The translations under genes and the position numbers were made by a program. Below, piece after piece: positions 36,549-45,944 of a stretch of 64,000 nt of DNA (position 1 is its first letter; each line of letters opens with the position of its first letter). The stretch covers positions 29,782 to 93,781 of the forward strand of contig JAGFNJ010000012.1 in assembly GCA_017592775.1 (NCBI GenBank), read 5' to 3'. The notes under the pieces were generated by a model. It worked only from the letters and a program-made list of their open reading frames with translations. It made no database searches and was not told the DNA's origin. The stretch comes from Candidatus Accumulibacter conexus (GTDB lineage: Bacteria; Pseudomonadota; Gammaproteobacteria; Burkholderiales; Rhodocyclaceae).

Positions 36549-37039
36549 TGCCGGCGCCCGCTCGCCGTGCCTTCCTGGGGCGCCTGCCCGTGTTCTCCGG
36601 CAGAATGCTGCTGTCGCTGCTGCCGTTGTTGGTTGCCTGTTCGGACCAGCGCGCGGCGTTCGAAATCGAGGGCTCGCGCCAGCATACGCTGACGCTGATT
36701 CGCGTCCAGACCCTGCCGTGGGACAAGACCGCCAGATACTCGATCGTCGCCGCGCGCATGCCGGACTGCCAGCGGCGGCACGACATCGGTGCCGGTGGCG
36801 CCGACAGCCGGCTCGAGGTGTATGCTCCCGGCAACGACGCCTGGATTCTCAAGCAAGGCAAGCGCATGTACGTGGTCGAGACGCGTAGCTGCGAGGGATT
36901 TGCCCGGCTTGAAGCGGAACCGGAAGGTGGCTTGGGCCCGCAGCAGGGAAGCTTCCAGATGCGCAGTGGAACGCTCGCCTGGGTGCCGGTGCCGGCTGGC
37001 GAGCCGGCGGCGGCTGGTGGCGGCCCTGCCGCCCAGTGA
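36548..37039 (+). CDS. putative lipoprotein of unknown function
   Basis: A 163-residue protein with a signal (MLLSLLPLLVAC; lipobox Cys about residue 33) preceded by an Arg-rich segment, then a small beta-rich domain with two Cys (CQRR, SCEGF) that could bond. I do not recognise a family. It overlaps pyrC by one base and the next gene by four (GTGA), forming a three-gene unit pyrC - lipoprotein - DUF3025. Confidence 0.65.
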   Translation: MPAPARRAFLGRLPVFSGRMLLSLLPLLVACSDQRAAFEIEGSRQHTLTLIRVQTLPWDKTARYSIVAARMPDCQRRHDIGAGGADSRLEVYAPGNDAWILKQGKRMYVVETRSCEGFARLEAEPEGGLGPQQGSFQMRSGTLAWVPVPAGEPAAAGGGPAAQ

Positions 37040-37818
37040 GTCCTGCCCGGCTGCCGTCGGCGGGTGGCCTGTTTGCCCCGCTGCGGCCACTCTTCGATCG
37101 GCGACCGCTGGCGCCGGACCTCGCGGCGCTGGCTGCCCTTGCCGCGGCACGCGAGCCGCGCAACGCTGCCGGGCAGCGAATCGCCTTCGTGGCGCCACCG
37201 GCCGACGGCCTGGATTACGAGACGCGCATCTGGCTGACGGGTGAGGTCGCCACACGCCCGGACAACTGGCACGACTTCTTCAACGCCCTGGTCTGGTTGG
37301 CCTTCCCGCTCACCAAGGCGGCGATCAACGCGCGGCACGCCGAGTTGCTGCGGCAAGCGCCTGCAGTTCGCTGTCGCGAGCGCGACACCTTGACGCATTT
37401 CGACGAGTGTGGCGTCGCTGTCGTTGCCTGCAACCCGGAACTGCTCGACCTCGTGCGCGGCTTTCAGTGGCGCAGGCTGTTCTGGGAACGGCGAGCTGAA
37501 TTGTCACACGGGTTGCGCTGCCTGGTCTTCGGCCACGCGACCTACGAGCAACTGCTGCGACCGTTTCGTGGTCTGACGGCCAAGGCCGTCCTCTATCAGG
37601 TGGGTCCGGACTGGCTCGGCCAGCCGCTGGCGGCGCAGGTCGCCGATATCGACCGCCGCCTGGCTGCCGAATTCGCCGCCGGTCGCTACCAGGCGCCGCG
37701 TGTCTGGCAGCCGCTGCCTCTGCTCGGGTTGCCCGGGGTCACGCCGGAGAACGAAAGTGCCGCCTACTATGACGATCCGTGGCAGTTCCGGCCCGGTCGC
37801 AGCCGCTGCCCGGTATAA
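37036..37818 (+). CDS. DUF3025 family protein
   Basis: A 260-residue soluble protein matching the DUF3025 family: a DYETRIWLTGEVATRPDNWHDFFNALVWLAFPLTKAA-type core with the hallmark 'NWHDxFNALVWLxFP', then a conserved FDECGVAVVA and GHATYE segment. The family is widespread in beta/gammaproteobacteria without known function. GTG 37036 overlaps the upstream stop. The TAA stop (37816-37818) lies inside the -10 box of rnpB. Confidence 0.82.
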   Translation: MSPARLPSAGGLFAPLRPLFDRRPLAPDLAALAALAAAREPRNAAGQRIAFVAPPADGLDYETRIWLTGEVATRPDNWHDFFNALVWLAFPLTKAAINARHAELLRQAPAVRCRERDTLTHFDECGVAVVACNPELLDLVRGFQWRRLFWERRAELSHGLRCLVFGHATYEQLLRPFRGLTAKAVLYQVGPDWLGQPLAAQVADIDRRLAAEFAAGRYQAPRVWQPLPLLGLPGVTPENESAAYYDDPWQFRPGRSRCPV

Positions 37819-37819
37819 T
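37814..37819 (+). promoter_or_regulatory. -10 box of the rnpB promoter
   Basis: A perfect TATAAT seven bases before the first paired base of RNase P RNA (37826). The -35 region is poor. The box contains the stop codon of the upstream gene. Confidence 0.75.
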
Positions 37820-37821
37820 CG

Positions 37822-38195
37822 GTGCGGGAAGTCGGTCAGGCAGCCGCTGGGCAAGAGGTGCAAACCTGGCGCCGAGAGGAAAGTCCGGGCTCCACAGAGC
37901 AAGATGCCGGTTAACGACCGGGCACCGCGAGGTGACGGAAAGTGCAACAGAAAACAAACCGCCGATGTCCCGGCGCAGGCCGGGGCAGGTAAGGGTGAAA
38001 CGGTGAGGTAAGAGCTCACCGCGGACGTGGCAACACGGACGGCACGGCAAACCCCATCCGGAGCAAGGCCAAATAGGGAAGCATGGGCGTGGCTCGCGCT
38101 GCTTCCGGGTAGGCCGCTTGAGCGTGCTGGTGACAGTACGCCTAGATGAATGGCTGTCCACGACAGAACCCGGCTTATCGACCGGCTTCCCACCC
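37822..38195 (+). ncRNA. rnpB: RNase P RNA component, type A
   Basis: The catalytic RNA of RNase P, about 370 bases. The universal core segments are present: GAGGAAAGTCCGGGCTCCAC near 37875-37895 and ACAGAACCCGGCTTA near 38164-38178. Terminal helix P1 forms from GGGAAGTCGGTC (37826-37837) and GACCGGCTTCCC (38180-38191). Ends are estimates. A location between a DUF3025 gene and mraZ is common in betaproteobacteria. Confidence 0.96.
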
Positions 38196-38433
38196 TTCTG
38201 ACGATGCTGGTCCGCGATCGCTGGCCACCTTCGCTGCTTCACGCTGCAGCAATCGCTACCGGTGGCAACCGGTAGCCGCTGCGCACGCTCTGCGGACGCT
38301 CGCTCGCGAGGCGCAGGCCATTCTTCATAAATCACTTTAAGTACGACTCTTTCGGCATTGTTTTATCAGCCGTATCGGATTTCCTGTGCAGGTTCAGGAG
38401 TCGCCGATAAGTGCTTGTCGCCATTGAGAAAAG
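38192..38433. other. gene-free spacer between rnpB and the mraZ control region
   Basis: No gene is visible. A perfect 9-base hairpin GCTACCGGT / ACCGGTAGC (38255-38276, loop GGCA) lies about 65 bases after rnpB but lacks a T-run. From about 38320 onward base composition turns AT-rich, as expected of a promoter region. Confidence 0.5.
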
Positions 38434-38499
38434 TGGTACATGACCCTTGCTTTGAAAGAATCTTTGCCTTAAAGTGGGAGCAAGTGGTAGAAAGTGGGA
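38434..38499 (+). promoter_or_regulatory. mraZ promoter and MraZ operator repeats
   Basis: Three pentamers TGGGA, TGGTA, TGGGA at 38475, 38485 and 38495 repeat with an exact 10-base period, the layout bound by the MraZ ring. A fourth copy TGGTA lies at 38434. A possible promoter (TTGCTT 38447-38452, 17 bases, TAAAGT 38470-38475) abuts the repeats, so MraZ binding would block it and autoregulate the cluster. Confidence 0.82.
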
Positions 38500-38543
38500 A
38501 GTTTTCCGCTTCGGCGGCCTGCAGGCAAGGGAAGAGCGGTTCG

Positions 38544-38990
38544 ATGTTTCAGGGTGCGGCGGCGTTGAATCTTGATGTCAAGGGGAGGTTTGCCATTCCG
38601 GCACGCCACCGGGAGGCGCTCGCATCCGCCGCCAGTGGCCGCCTGGTCCTGACCGCACATCCCCACCGCTGTCTCCTCCTCTATCCCGAGCCGGCCTGGG
38701 AGCCGATTCGCGACAAGGTGCTGGCTGCTTCCAGCTTCAATCCACAGGCTGCCGCCATCAAGCGGCTGCTGGTCGGCAACGCCCGCGAAGAGGAAATGGA
38801 TGCCGCCGGCCGGCTGCTGGTGGCGCCCGAGTTGCGTCAGTTCGCCCAACTCGACAAGCAGATCTGGCTCGTTGGCCAGGGCAGCCATTTCGAGATCTGG
38901 TCCGACGCCGGCTGGCAGCAGCAACAGGAGGCCGTCTTCGCACTGGGTGAGCAGTTCCTGCCTGCCGGACTGGAAGACCTGGCGCTGTGA
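38544..38990 (+). CDS. mraZ: transcriptional regulator MraZ
   Basis: A 148-residue AbrB-fold DNA-binding protein with two repeats; each has the DxKGR signature ([14 protein letters not shown] near 10 and [14 protein letters not shown] near 87, the second as DAAGR). It binds the pentamer repeats just upstream and represses the dcw operon. ATG 38544 gives the normal N-terminus. Its stop overlaps the rsmH GTG by four bases. Confidence 0.95.
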   Translation: MFQGAAALNLDVKGRFAIPARHREALASAASGRLVLTAHPHRCLLLYPEPAWEPIRDKVLAASSFNPQAAAIKRLLVGNAREEEMDAAGRLLVAPELRQFAQLDKQIWLVGQGSHFEIWSDAGWQQQQEAVFALGEQFLPAGLEDLAL

Positions 38991-39937
38991 GCGCACCGCT
39001 GCAGCATCAGACCGTCCTGTTGCGGGAGGCGGTCGAGGCGCTGAAAATCCAGTCCGCAGGCAGCTACATCGACGGCACTTTCGGTCGTGGTGGGCACTCG
39101 CTGGCGATCCTCGAGCGGCTCGGGCCGGCGGGCCGCCTGTTGGCGATCGACCGCGATCCGCAGGCGGTGGCTGCCGCATCCGCCATCGCCGACAAGCGCC
39201 TGCTGGTCCGGCACCAGCGCTTCGGCGATCTGCTCGAAGCCCTGCGACAGGGGGGGTTTCCCGTGGACGAAGGCGTCGACGGGGTTCTGCTCGACATCGG
39301 TGTGTCGTCACCGCAACTCGACGAGGCGGAGCGCGGATTCAGTTTCCGCCACGACGCGCCGCTCGACATGCGGATGGACACGACACAGGGCGAGACGGCG
39401 GCACAGTGGCTCCTGCGGGCCAGCGTGCAGGAGATCACGGAGGTAATCAGGAACTATGGTGAAGAACGGTTTGCTTTCCAGATTGCAAAGAAGATTGTGG
39501 CTGCTCGGGGAGAGCGGCCTCTTGCAACCACGGGGGAGCTGGCCGCGCTTGTACGCGCGACCGTGCGCACCCGTGAGCCCGGCCAGGATGCGGCGACGCG
39601 TACCTTTCAAGCTCTACGGATTCATATCAATCAAGAGCTCGAGCAACTCGCGCTAGTCCTGCCGCAGGCGCTGGCTGTCCTCAAGAGCGGCGGGCGTCTG
39701 GTGGTGATCAGCTTCCACTCGCTGGAAGACCGTATCGTCAAGCGCTTCATGCGTTCGCAGGCGGAGCCGGACGAGGCCCCGAAGCGGTTGCCGCTGCGCG
39801 CCGCCGAGCTACCGCAGCCGCGGCTGCGCCTGCTCGGCAAGCCGGTGCGGGCGAGCGCCGCCGAGGTGGCCAGCAATCCGCGGGCGCGCAGCGCCGTCAT
39901 GCGGGTGGCGGAAAAGCTTGCCTTGAAGGCCGCCTGA
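38987..39937 (+). CDS. rsmH: 16S rRNA (cytosine-1402-N4) methyltransferase RsmH (MraW)
   Basis: A 316-residue SAM-dependent enzyme that methylates C1402 in the ribosomal decoding site. The SAM loop [12 protein letters not shown] (residues 24-35), [13 protein letters not shown] near 104 and the C-terminal [17 protein letters not shown] near 240 are all hallmarks. It starts at GTG 38987, overlapping mraZ, and ends one base before ftsL. Second gene of the dcw operon. Confidence 0.97.
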   Translation: MSAPLQHQTVLLREAVEALKIQSAGSYIDGTFGRGGHSLAILERLGPAGRLLAIDRDPQAVAAASAIADKRLLVRHQRFGDLLEALRQGGFPVDEGVDGVLLDIGVSSPQLDEAERGFSFRHDAPLDMRMDTTQGETAAQWLLRASVQEITEVIRNYGEERFAFQIAKKIVAARGERPLATTGELAALVRATVRTREPGQDAATRTFQALRIHINQELEQLALVLPQALAVLKSGGRLVVISFHSLEDRIVKRFMRSQAEPDEAPKRLPLRAAELPQPRLRLLGKPVRASAAEVASNPRARSAVMRVAEKLALKAA

Positions 39938-39938
39938 A

Positions 39939-40217
39939 ATGGTCCGTCTGAACGTTGTCCTGTTGCTCGTCCTGGTGCTCTGCAGTCTCGGCGTGGTCAC
40001 TTCGCAGCACAAGGCACGCAGGATTTTTCAGGCGCTCGAGGTCGAGCAGGAGCACGCGCGGCAACTCGAGGTCGAGCACGGCCAGTTGCAGCTGGAACTG
40101 TCGACCTGGGGCGCCGCGCCGCGGATCGAGAAGATTGCGCGCGAGAAACTCAGGATGAGCACGCCCGAGTCGCCCCGGGTCATCACCGCCGCGCCGGCCG
40201 GAGGATCCTCCAGATGA
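39939..40217 (+). CDS. ftsL: cell division protein FtsL
   Basis: A 92-residue bitopic membrane protein: a helix at about 3-22 then a heptad-patterned coiled coil (ALEVEQEHARQLEVEHGQLQLELS) and the conserved ARxKLxM segment (AREKLRMSTPE). FtsL joins FtsB and FtsQ in the periplasm to activate FtsWI. It overlaps ftsI by four bases. Confidence 0.93.
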   Translation: MVRLNVVLLLVLVLCSLGVVTSQHKARRIFQALEVEQEHARQLEVEHGQLQLELSTWGAAPRIEKIAREKLRMSTPESPRVITAAPAGGSSR

Positions 40218-41971
40218 TGCGTTTCAAGGGAAAGGTGGCGCACAAGTTCGCCGAGAATCCGCTGTTGCAGATGCGTCTGCCAACCTGGCGTTCACGCCTC
40301 CTCGGCCTGCTGATCATCGGCTCATTCGTCGTGCTGATCGGCCGCGCTTTCTACCTGCAGGTGCTCAACAACGATTTCCTGCAGGAAAAGGGCGAATCCC
40401 GCTATCGGCGGGACATCGAGATCAGCGCCTCGCGCGGACGCATCGCCGACCGGCATGGCGACGTGCTGGCGATATCGACGCCGATGAAGTCGGTCTGGGC
40501 CGTGCCGCAGGTTGCGAGGCTGACTCCGGAACAGGTCGTCCAGCTGGCGTCGGTACTCGAGATGAATCCGCGCCAGCTGGCGCAGAAGCTCGACACCGAG
40601 AAGACCTTCGTCTTCCTGCGGCGGCAGATTCCGCCGGCAGTGGCCGAGCGTGTGGCAGAGCTGAAACTGCCCGGCATCGGCCAGGACAAGGAGTACCGCC
40701 GCTTCTATCCGACCGGCGAGATGACCGCGCACATGGTCGGCTTCACCGGCGTCGATGACCGGGGGCTGGAGGGCGTCGAACTGGCGTTTCACGGCCAGTT
40801 GCTCGGTCAGCCGGGAAGCCGCAGCGTCATCAAGGATCGCCGTGGCCAGATCGTCGAGGATGTCGGCTCGATCAAGCTCAAGCAGCCGCAGGATGGCAAG
40901 GAAGTCCGCCTGGCGCTCGACTCGAAAATCCAGTACCTGGCATACAGCCATCTCAAGCAGGCAATCAGCGAACACAACGCGAAGGCCGGTGGCGTGGTGG
41001 TGATCGACGCGCGCACGGGTGAGATCGTCGCCCTGGCCAACTGGCCGACCTACAACCCGAACAATCGTGATTCGCTGTCCGGCGCGCAGTTGCGCAATCG
41101 CGCGCTGACCGACACCTTCGAGCCCGGGTCGACGCTCAAGCCCTTCACGATCGCCCTCGGTATGGAGAGTGGCAAGGTCCGTTCGGAGACGATCATCAAC
41201 TGTGCTCCAGGCCGATTGACGATCGGCAACGCGACGATCTCCGACGCGCACCCGCATGGCGCGCTGAGCGTCGCACAGGTGATCCAGAAATCGTCCAACG
41301 TCGGTGCCGCCAAGATCGCGGCGATGCTGCCGTCGCAGACGATGTGGCAGATGTTCGACGACGTCGGCTTCGGCCAGGCGCCGCGCCTTGGTTTCCCGGG
41401 GGAAGTCACCGGGCGCGTTCGTCCGTGGAAAACCTGGAAGCCGATCGAGCAGGCCACCATGTCGTATGGGCATGGCATTTCAGTGTCGTTGATCCAGCTG
41501 GCGCGTGCCTATTCGGTCTTCGCTCGTGACGGTGACCTGGTCCCACTCTCGCTGACCCGTGTCGATGCGCCGGTGACCAGCGGCGCCACGGTGTTCAGCG
41601 CCAGGACTGCGCGCGAGGTCCGCATGATGCTCGAGATGGCGGTGCAGCCGGGCGGCACCGCGCCGAAGGCACAGATTCCTGGTTATCGCGTGGCTGGCAA
41701 GACCGGCACGGCGCACAAACTGGAGGGCGGACGCTATGCCAACAAGTATGTCTCGTCCTTCGTCGGCTTTGCGCCGGTATCCGATCCGCGCCTGATCATC
41801 GCCGTCATGATCGACGAGCCGAGTGCCGGCAAGCATTATGGCGGAGCGGTGGCGGCGCCGGTGTTTGCCTCGGTGATGGGCAGTTCGCTGCGCACCCTGG
41901 GAATTCCACCGGACGCACCACTGGTCGTCGCCGAGACGCCCAAGGCGCCGCTGGCAAAGGCCCGCCTGTGA
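40214..41971 (+). CDS. ftsI: peptidoglycan transpeptidase FtsI (PBP3)
   Basis: A 585-residue division-specific penicillin-binding protein. One N-terminal membrane helix (about 29-50), the PBP dimer domain with SASRGRIADRHG near 75, and the transpeptidase domain: active-site SxxK as STLKPF near 310, SxN as SSNVG near 362, and KTG near 497. It cross-links septal wall with FtsW. It overlaps murE by four bases (GTGA). Confidence 0.97.
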   Translation: MMRFKGKVAHKFAENPLLQMRLPTWRSRLLGLLIIGSFVVLIGRAFYLQVLNNDFLQEKGESRYRRDIEISASRGRIADRHGDVLAISTPMKSVWAVPQVARLTPEQVVQLASVLEMNPRQLAQKLDTEKTFVFLRRQIPPAVAERVAELKLPGIGQDKEYRRFYPTGEMTAHMVGFTGVDDRGLEGVELAFHGQLLGQPGSRSVIKDRRGQIVEDVGSIKLKQPQDGKEVRLALDSKIQYLAYSHLKQAISEHNAKAGGVVVIDARTGEIVALANWPTYNPNNRDSLSGAQLRNRALTDTFEPGSTLKPFTIALGMESGKVRSETIINCAPGRLTIGNATISDAHPHGALSVAQVIQKSSNVGAAKIAAMLPSQTMWQMFDDVGFGQAPRLGFPGEVTGRVRPWKTWKPIEQATMSYGHGISVSLIQLARAYSVFARDGDLVPLSLTRVDAPVTSGATVFSARTAREVRMMLEMAVQPGGTAPKAQIPGYRVAGKTGTAHKLEGGRYANKYVSSFVGFAPVSDPRLIIAVMIDEPSAGKHYGGAVAAPVFASVMGSSLRTLGIPPDAPLVVAETPKAPLAKARL

Positions 41972-43476
41972 GCTCTCCGGCAACCCTTCAGACGGCCGAC
42001 ACGGTCGCGGACATCCTGCGGCGGCTGGCGCTGCTCGGCGTCGTTCCGCCTGGGGCGACCGACGACAGCCGTCAGGTCAGGCCGGGCGACCTGTTCCTCG
42101 CCTGCGTCGGCGACTTGGTCGATGGCCGTCGCTTCATCGTCGATGCCATCGCCCGCGGCGCCGAGGCAGTCCTCTGGGAGGCGGGTGACGATCGGGTGAA
42201 CGCGTTCGGCTGGCGTGCCGACTGGCAGGTCGCCAATCTGCCGGTCAGCAACCTGCGCCAGCTGCGCGGACCGCTGGCGCACGCGGTGCACGGCCGCCCG
42301 AGCGAGCGTCTGTCGCTGATCGCCGTCACCGGAACCAACGGCAAGACCAGCGTCACGCAGTGGATCGGCGCTACCCATCCCCGTTCGTGCGCGATCATCG
42401 GGACGCTCGGCGCCGGTCTCCCGGGCAATCTGGCAGACACCGGCTTCACCACTCCCGAGGCGACGACACTGGCGCGCTGTCTCGCCGACTACGCCAATGC
42501 CGAGGTGCAGGCCTGCGCGCTCGAGGCGAGTTCGATCGGCATTGCCGAAGGGCGTCTCGACGGTGTGCGGGTCGACGCGGCGGTGTTCACCAACTTCACC
42601 CGCGATCATCTCGACTATCACGAAAGCATGGCGGCCTATGGGGCCGCCAAGGCCAAACTGTTCACCTGGCCGCGTCTGCGCCTGGCGGTCTGCAACGTCG
42701 ACGACCCCTTCGGGCGTCAGCTGGCCGACATGACGACCGCCAGCAAGGTCGTTGCCTACACGCAGGAGGGTCGCTGCAGCGACCGTCAGGGAACGATCAG
42801 CGCCGAAAACGTCGAGGAGACGATCACCGGACTGCGCTTCCGCCTGTGTGCACCAGGCGGACGTGCGCTGGTCGAGACGCCGCTGCTTGGTCGTTACAAC
42901 GTCGCCAATCTGCTGGCCGTGGCCGCGGTCCTGCTCGACGCCGGCCTGACGCCGCGCGCGGTTGCCGAGCGCTTCGCTGGCGTGCAGCCACCACCCGGGC
43001 GCCTCGAGAAGGTGGGTGGCGACGCGCAGCCACTGGTCGTGGTCGACTACGCGCACACGCCGGATGCACTGGAGAATGCGTTGCGCGCGTTGCGGCCGGT
43101 GGCCAGTGCGCGCGGCGCCGGGCTGACCGCCGTCTTCGGCTGCGGTGGCGATCGCGATCCCGGCAAGCGGCCGCTGATGGGTGAGGTCGCCAGCCGCTGC
43201 GCCGATCGCGTCGTCCTGACCAGCGACAATCCCCGCAGCGAGGATCCGCAGGCGATTCTCGACCAGATCCAGGTCGCTGCGCCGGCGGCCGAGGTGATTG
43301 CCGACCGCGGTGAAGCGATCCGGCGCACGATTCTCTCGGCTCACCCGGCGGAAGTGGTGCTGATCGCGGGCAAGGGGCACGAGCCGTATCAGGAGATCGG
43401 CGGCGTGCGGCGGCCGTTCTCCGATACCGCGCAGGCGCGTGCGGCGCTGGTCGCTCGCCAGGAGTTGCCGCAATGA
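41968..43476 (+). CDS. murE: UDP-MurNAc-Ala-Glu:diaminopimelate ligase MurE
   Basis: A 502-residue Mur ligase that adds meso-diaminopimelate to the stem peptide. ATP loop TGTNGKTSV near 112, the DHLDYH segment near 215, and the C-terminal DNPRSEDP near 420, the motif that selects diaminopimelate rather than lysine. GTG start overlaps ftsI, and the stop overlaps murF by four bases. Confidence 0.96.
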   Translation: MSSPATLQTADTVADILRRLALLGVVPPGATDDSRQVRPGDLFLACVGDLVDGRRFIVDAIARGAEAVLWEAGDDRVNAFGWRADWQVANLPVSNLRQLRGPLAHAVHGRPSERLSLIAVTGTNGKTSVTQWIGATHPRSCAIIGTLGAGLPGNLADTGFTTPEATTLARCLADYANAEVQACALEASSIGIAEGRLDGVRVDAAVFTNFTRDHLDYHESMAAYGAAKAKLFTWPRLRLAVCNVDDPFGRQLADMTTASKVVAYTQEGRCSDRQGTISAENVEETITGLRFRLCAPGGRALVETPLLGRYNVANLLAVAAVLLDAGLTPRAVAERFAGVQPPPGRLEKVGGDAQPLVVVDYAHTPDALENALRALRPVASARGAGLTAVFGCGGDRDPGKRPLMGEVASRCADRVVLTSDNPRSEDPQAILDQIQVAAPAAEVIADRGEAIRRTILSAHPAEVVLIAGKGHEPYQEIGGVRRPFSDTAQARAALVARQELPQ

Positions 43477-44852
43477 GTGCCATGATGGACTTGCTGGAGG
43501 CTGCGCGGGCGACTGCCGCTGGCCTCGTCGGCGACAACTGCACCTTCAGCGGCGTGTCGACCGACAGTCGAACGATCGCTCCCGGTGAGCTCTTCGTCGC
43601 CCTGCGCGGGGAGCATTTCGATGGTCACCACTATGTCGCGGCAGCTCAGGCGCGCGGCGCAGCCGCGGCAGTGGTTGCCAGCGACGCCGTTGACAGGCTG
43701 CGGCCGACCGGGCTGCCGCTGATCGTCGTCGCCGAGACCAGGCTGTCGCTGGGGGCGCTGGCGGCGGACTGGCGCAGCCGGTTCACGTTGCCGCTGATCG
43801 CCGTCACCGGCAGCAACGGCAAGACGACGACGAAGGAAATGATCGCCAGCATCCTGCGCGCGGCCCATGGCGACACCGTACTGTCGACCCAGGGCAACTA
43901 CAACAACGACATCGGCCTGCCGCTGACCCTGTTGCGCCTGCATGCCGGCCATCGCGCGGCGATCATCGAGATGGGAATGAATCACCCGGGCGAGATCGCC
44001 TACCTGGCGGGCATCGCCCGCCCTGGCGTGGCCGTCGTGACCAACGCGCAGCGGGCGCATCTCGCCGGCATGGGAACGGTCGAAGCGATCGCGCGCGAGA
44101 AGGGCAGCATCTACTCCGGGCTGGACGAGAACGGCGTCGCCGTGTTCTGCGCCGACGATCCATGGGCCGACCTCTGGCGGCAGCAGAGCCAGGGCCTGCG
44201 CCGGATGAGCTTCGGCTTCGCGCAGGCAGCCGACGTCAGTGGCAGGGTGACGCTGCATGGCCTCGAGAATCGCCTGCTTCTGGCCTGCGGCGGCGACGAG
44301 ACCGAGGTCGTGCTCGCGTTGCCGGGCCGGCACAACGCGCGCAACGCGCTCGCCGCGGCCGCTGCTGCCCTGGCTGCCGGGATCCCGCTGGCAACCGTGC
44401 AGGTCGGCCTGAACAGTTTTCGCGGTCTCAAGGGGCGGCTGCAACTGCGCCAGGCGACGCACGGCGCGCAATTGCTGGACGACAGCTACAACGCCAACCC
44501 CGACTCGGTGCGCGCCGGCATCGATGTTCTCGCCGCGACCGTCGGCAGGAAGATCCTCGTCCTTGGTGACATGGGTGAGATCGGCGAGATGAGCGCGCAG
44601 TTTCACGACGAGATCGGCGGTTACGCCAAGAGTCAGGGGATCGACCGCCTGCTGGCCCTGGGTGAGGCGAGCGCCCTGGCCGCGCACAACTTCGGTGCCG
44701 GTGGCGAATACTTCACGCATCTCGCGCAGCTCATCGACGTGTTGCGCGGCGAGCTTGGCGCGGATACCACGGTGCTCGTCAAGGGCTCGCGCTTCATGCG
44801 CATGGAACGTGTCGTCGAAGCGCTCTGTGTGCCAGCCGGGGAGGATGCCTGA
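43473..44852 (+). CDS. murF: UDP-MurNAc-tripeptide:D-Ala-D-Ala ligase MurF
   Basis: A 459-residue Mur ligase that completes the pentapeptide with D-Ala-D-Ala. ATP loop [13 protein letters not shown] near 110, [12 protein letters not shown] near 166 and [11 protein letters not shown] near 335 are diagnostic. It ends on the first base of mraY's ATG. Confidence 0.96.
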   Translation: MSAMMDLLEAARATAAGLVGDNCTFSGVSTDSRTIAPGELFVALRGEHFDGHHYVAAAQARGAAAAVVASDAVDRLRPTGLPLIVVAETRLSLGALAADWRSRFTLPLIAVTGSNGKTTTKEMIASILRAAHGDTVLSTQGNYNNDIGLPLTLLRLHAGHRAAIIEMGMNHPGEIAYLAGIARPGVAVVTNAQRAHLAGMGTVEAIAREKGSIYSGLDENGVAVFCADDPWADLWRQQSQGLRRMSFGFAQAADVSGRVTLHGLENRLLLACGGDETEVVLALPGRHNARNALAAAAAALAAGIPLATVQVGLNSFRGLKGRLQLRQATHGAQLLDDSYNANPDSVRAGIDVLAATVGRKILVLGDMGEIGEMSAQFHDEIGGYAKSQGIDRLLALGEASALAAHNFGAGGEYFTHLAQLIDVLRGELGADTTVLVKGSRFMRMERVVEALCVPAGEDA

Positions 44853-45940
44853 TGCTGCTCTGGCTGTCCCAGTGGCTGGCCCAGGACGTGCGCGCCTTCA
44901 ACGTCTTCGGCTACATCACCCTGCGCACGGTGCTGGCGGCGATGACCGCGCTGATCATCTCCTTCGTTGCCGGTCCGCGACTGATTCGCTGGCTGGCAGC
45001 GAAGAAGATCGGTCAGGCGGTACGCAACGATGGGCCGCAGACGCACCTGATGAAATCGGGAACGCCGACCATGGGCGGTGCCCTGATCCTGATCGCGATC
45101 ATCATCACGACGTTGCTCTGGGGTGACCTCGGCAACCGCTACGTATGGGTGGTGCTGATCGTCACCGTCGGCTTCGGCGGCATCGGCTGGTACGATGACT
45201 GGCAGAAGGTGGTCCACCGCAACCCGCGCGGCCTGGCCGCACGCTGGAAATATTTCTGGCAGTCGGCGCTCGGGCTGATGGTCGCCCTGTACCTCGGTCT
45301 GACGGCGAGCGGGCCGGCGCAGCTCGAACTCATCGTTCCCTTCTTCAAGACCGTCGCCTATCCGCTCGGGCTGATCGGCTTCGTCGTGCTCAGTTATCTC
45401 GTCGTCGTCGGCACCAGCAACGCCGTGAACCTGACCGACGGCCTCGACGGCCTGGCGATCATGCCGACGGTGATGATCGCCGCCGCGCTGGCGATCTTCG
45501 CCTACGTTGCCGGCAATGCCGTCTATGCCCGGTATCTGCTCCTGCCCTATGTCCCGGGCGCCGGTGAGCTGGCGATCCTGCTCGGCGCGATGGCCGGGGC
45601 AGGACTCGGCTTTCTCTGGTTCAACGCCTATCCGGCCGAGGTCTTCATGGGTGACGTCGGTGCGCTGGCGCTCGGCGCCGCGCTCGGCACGGTGGCCATC
45701 ATCGTTCGCCAGGAAATCGTCCTGGCGATCATGGGCGGTGTTTTCGTTGCCGAGACCCTGTCGGTCGCGGCGCAGGTGCTGTTCTACAAGATGACCGGTG
45801 GCCGCCGCATCTTCCGCATGGCCCCGCTGCATCATCACTTCGAGCTTGGCGGCTGGAAGGAGACACAGGTTGTCGTTCGTTTCTGGATCATCACCATCAT
45901 GCTGGTGCTGGTCGGTCTGTCCACCCTGAAACTCCGTTGA
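44852..45940 (+). CDS. mraY: phospho-MurNAc-pentapeptide transferase MraY
   Basis: A 362-residue, ten-helix inner-membrane enzyme that attaches phospho-MurNAc-pentapeptide to undecaprenyl phosphate (lipid I). Motifs: TPTMGGALI near 72, the DDWQK segment near 115, [10 protein letters not shown] near 193, and the cytoplasmic MAPLHHHFE near 325. Length equals E. coli MraY (360). It overlaps murF by one base. Confidence 0.97.
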   Translation: MLLWLSQWLAQDVRAFNVFGYITLRTVLAAMTALIISFVAGPRLIRWLAAKKIGQAVRNDGPQTHLMKSGTPTMGGALILIAIIITTLLWGDLGNRYVWVVLIVTVGFGGIGWYDDWQKVVHRNPRGLAARWKYFWQSALGLMVALYLGLTASGPAQLELIVPFFKTVAYPLGLIGFVVLSYLVVVGTSNAVNLTDGLDGLAIMPTVMIAAALAIFAYVAGNAVYARYLLLPYVPGAGELAILLGAMAGAGLGFLWFNAYPAEVFMGDVGALALGAALGTVAIIVRQEIVLAIMGGVFVAETLSVAAQVLFYKMTGGRRIFRMAPLHHHFELGGWKETQVVVRFWIITIMLVLVGLSTLKLR

Positions 45941-45944
45941 GACG

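Noticed and set aside
38255-38276. Terminator for rnpB
   Set aside because: The 9-base hairpin is perfect, but no T-run follows and it is about 65 bases past the RNA end.
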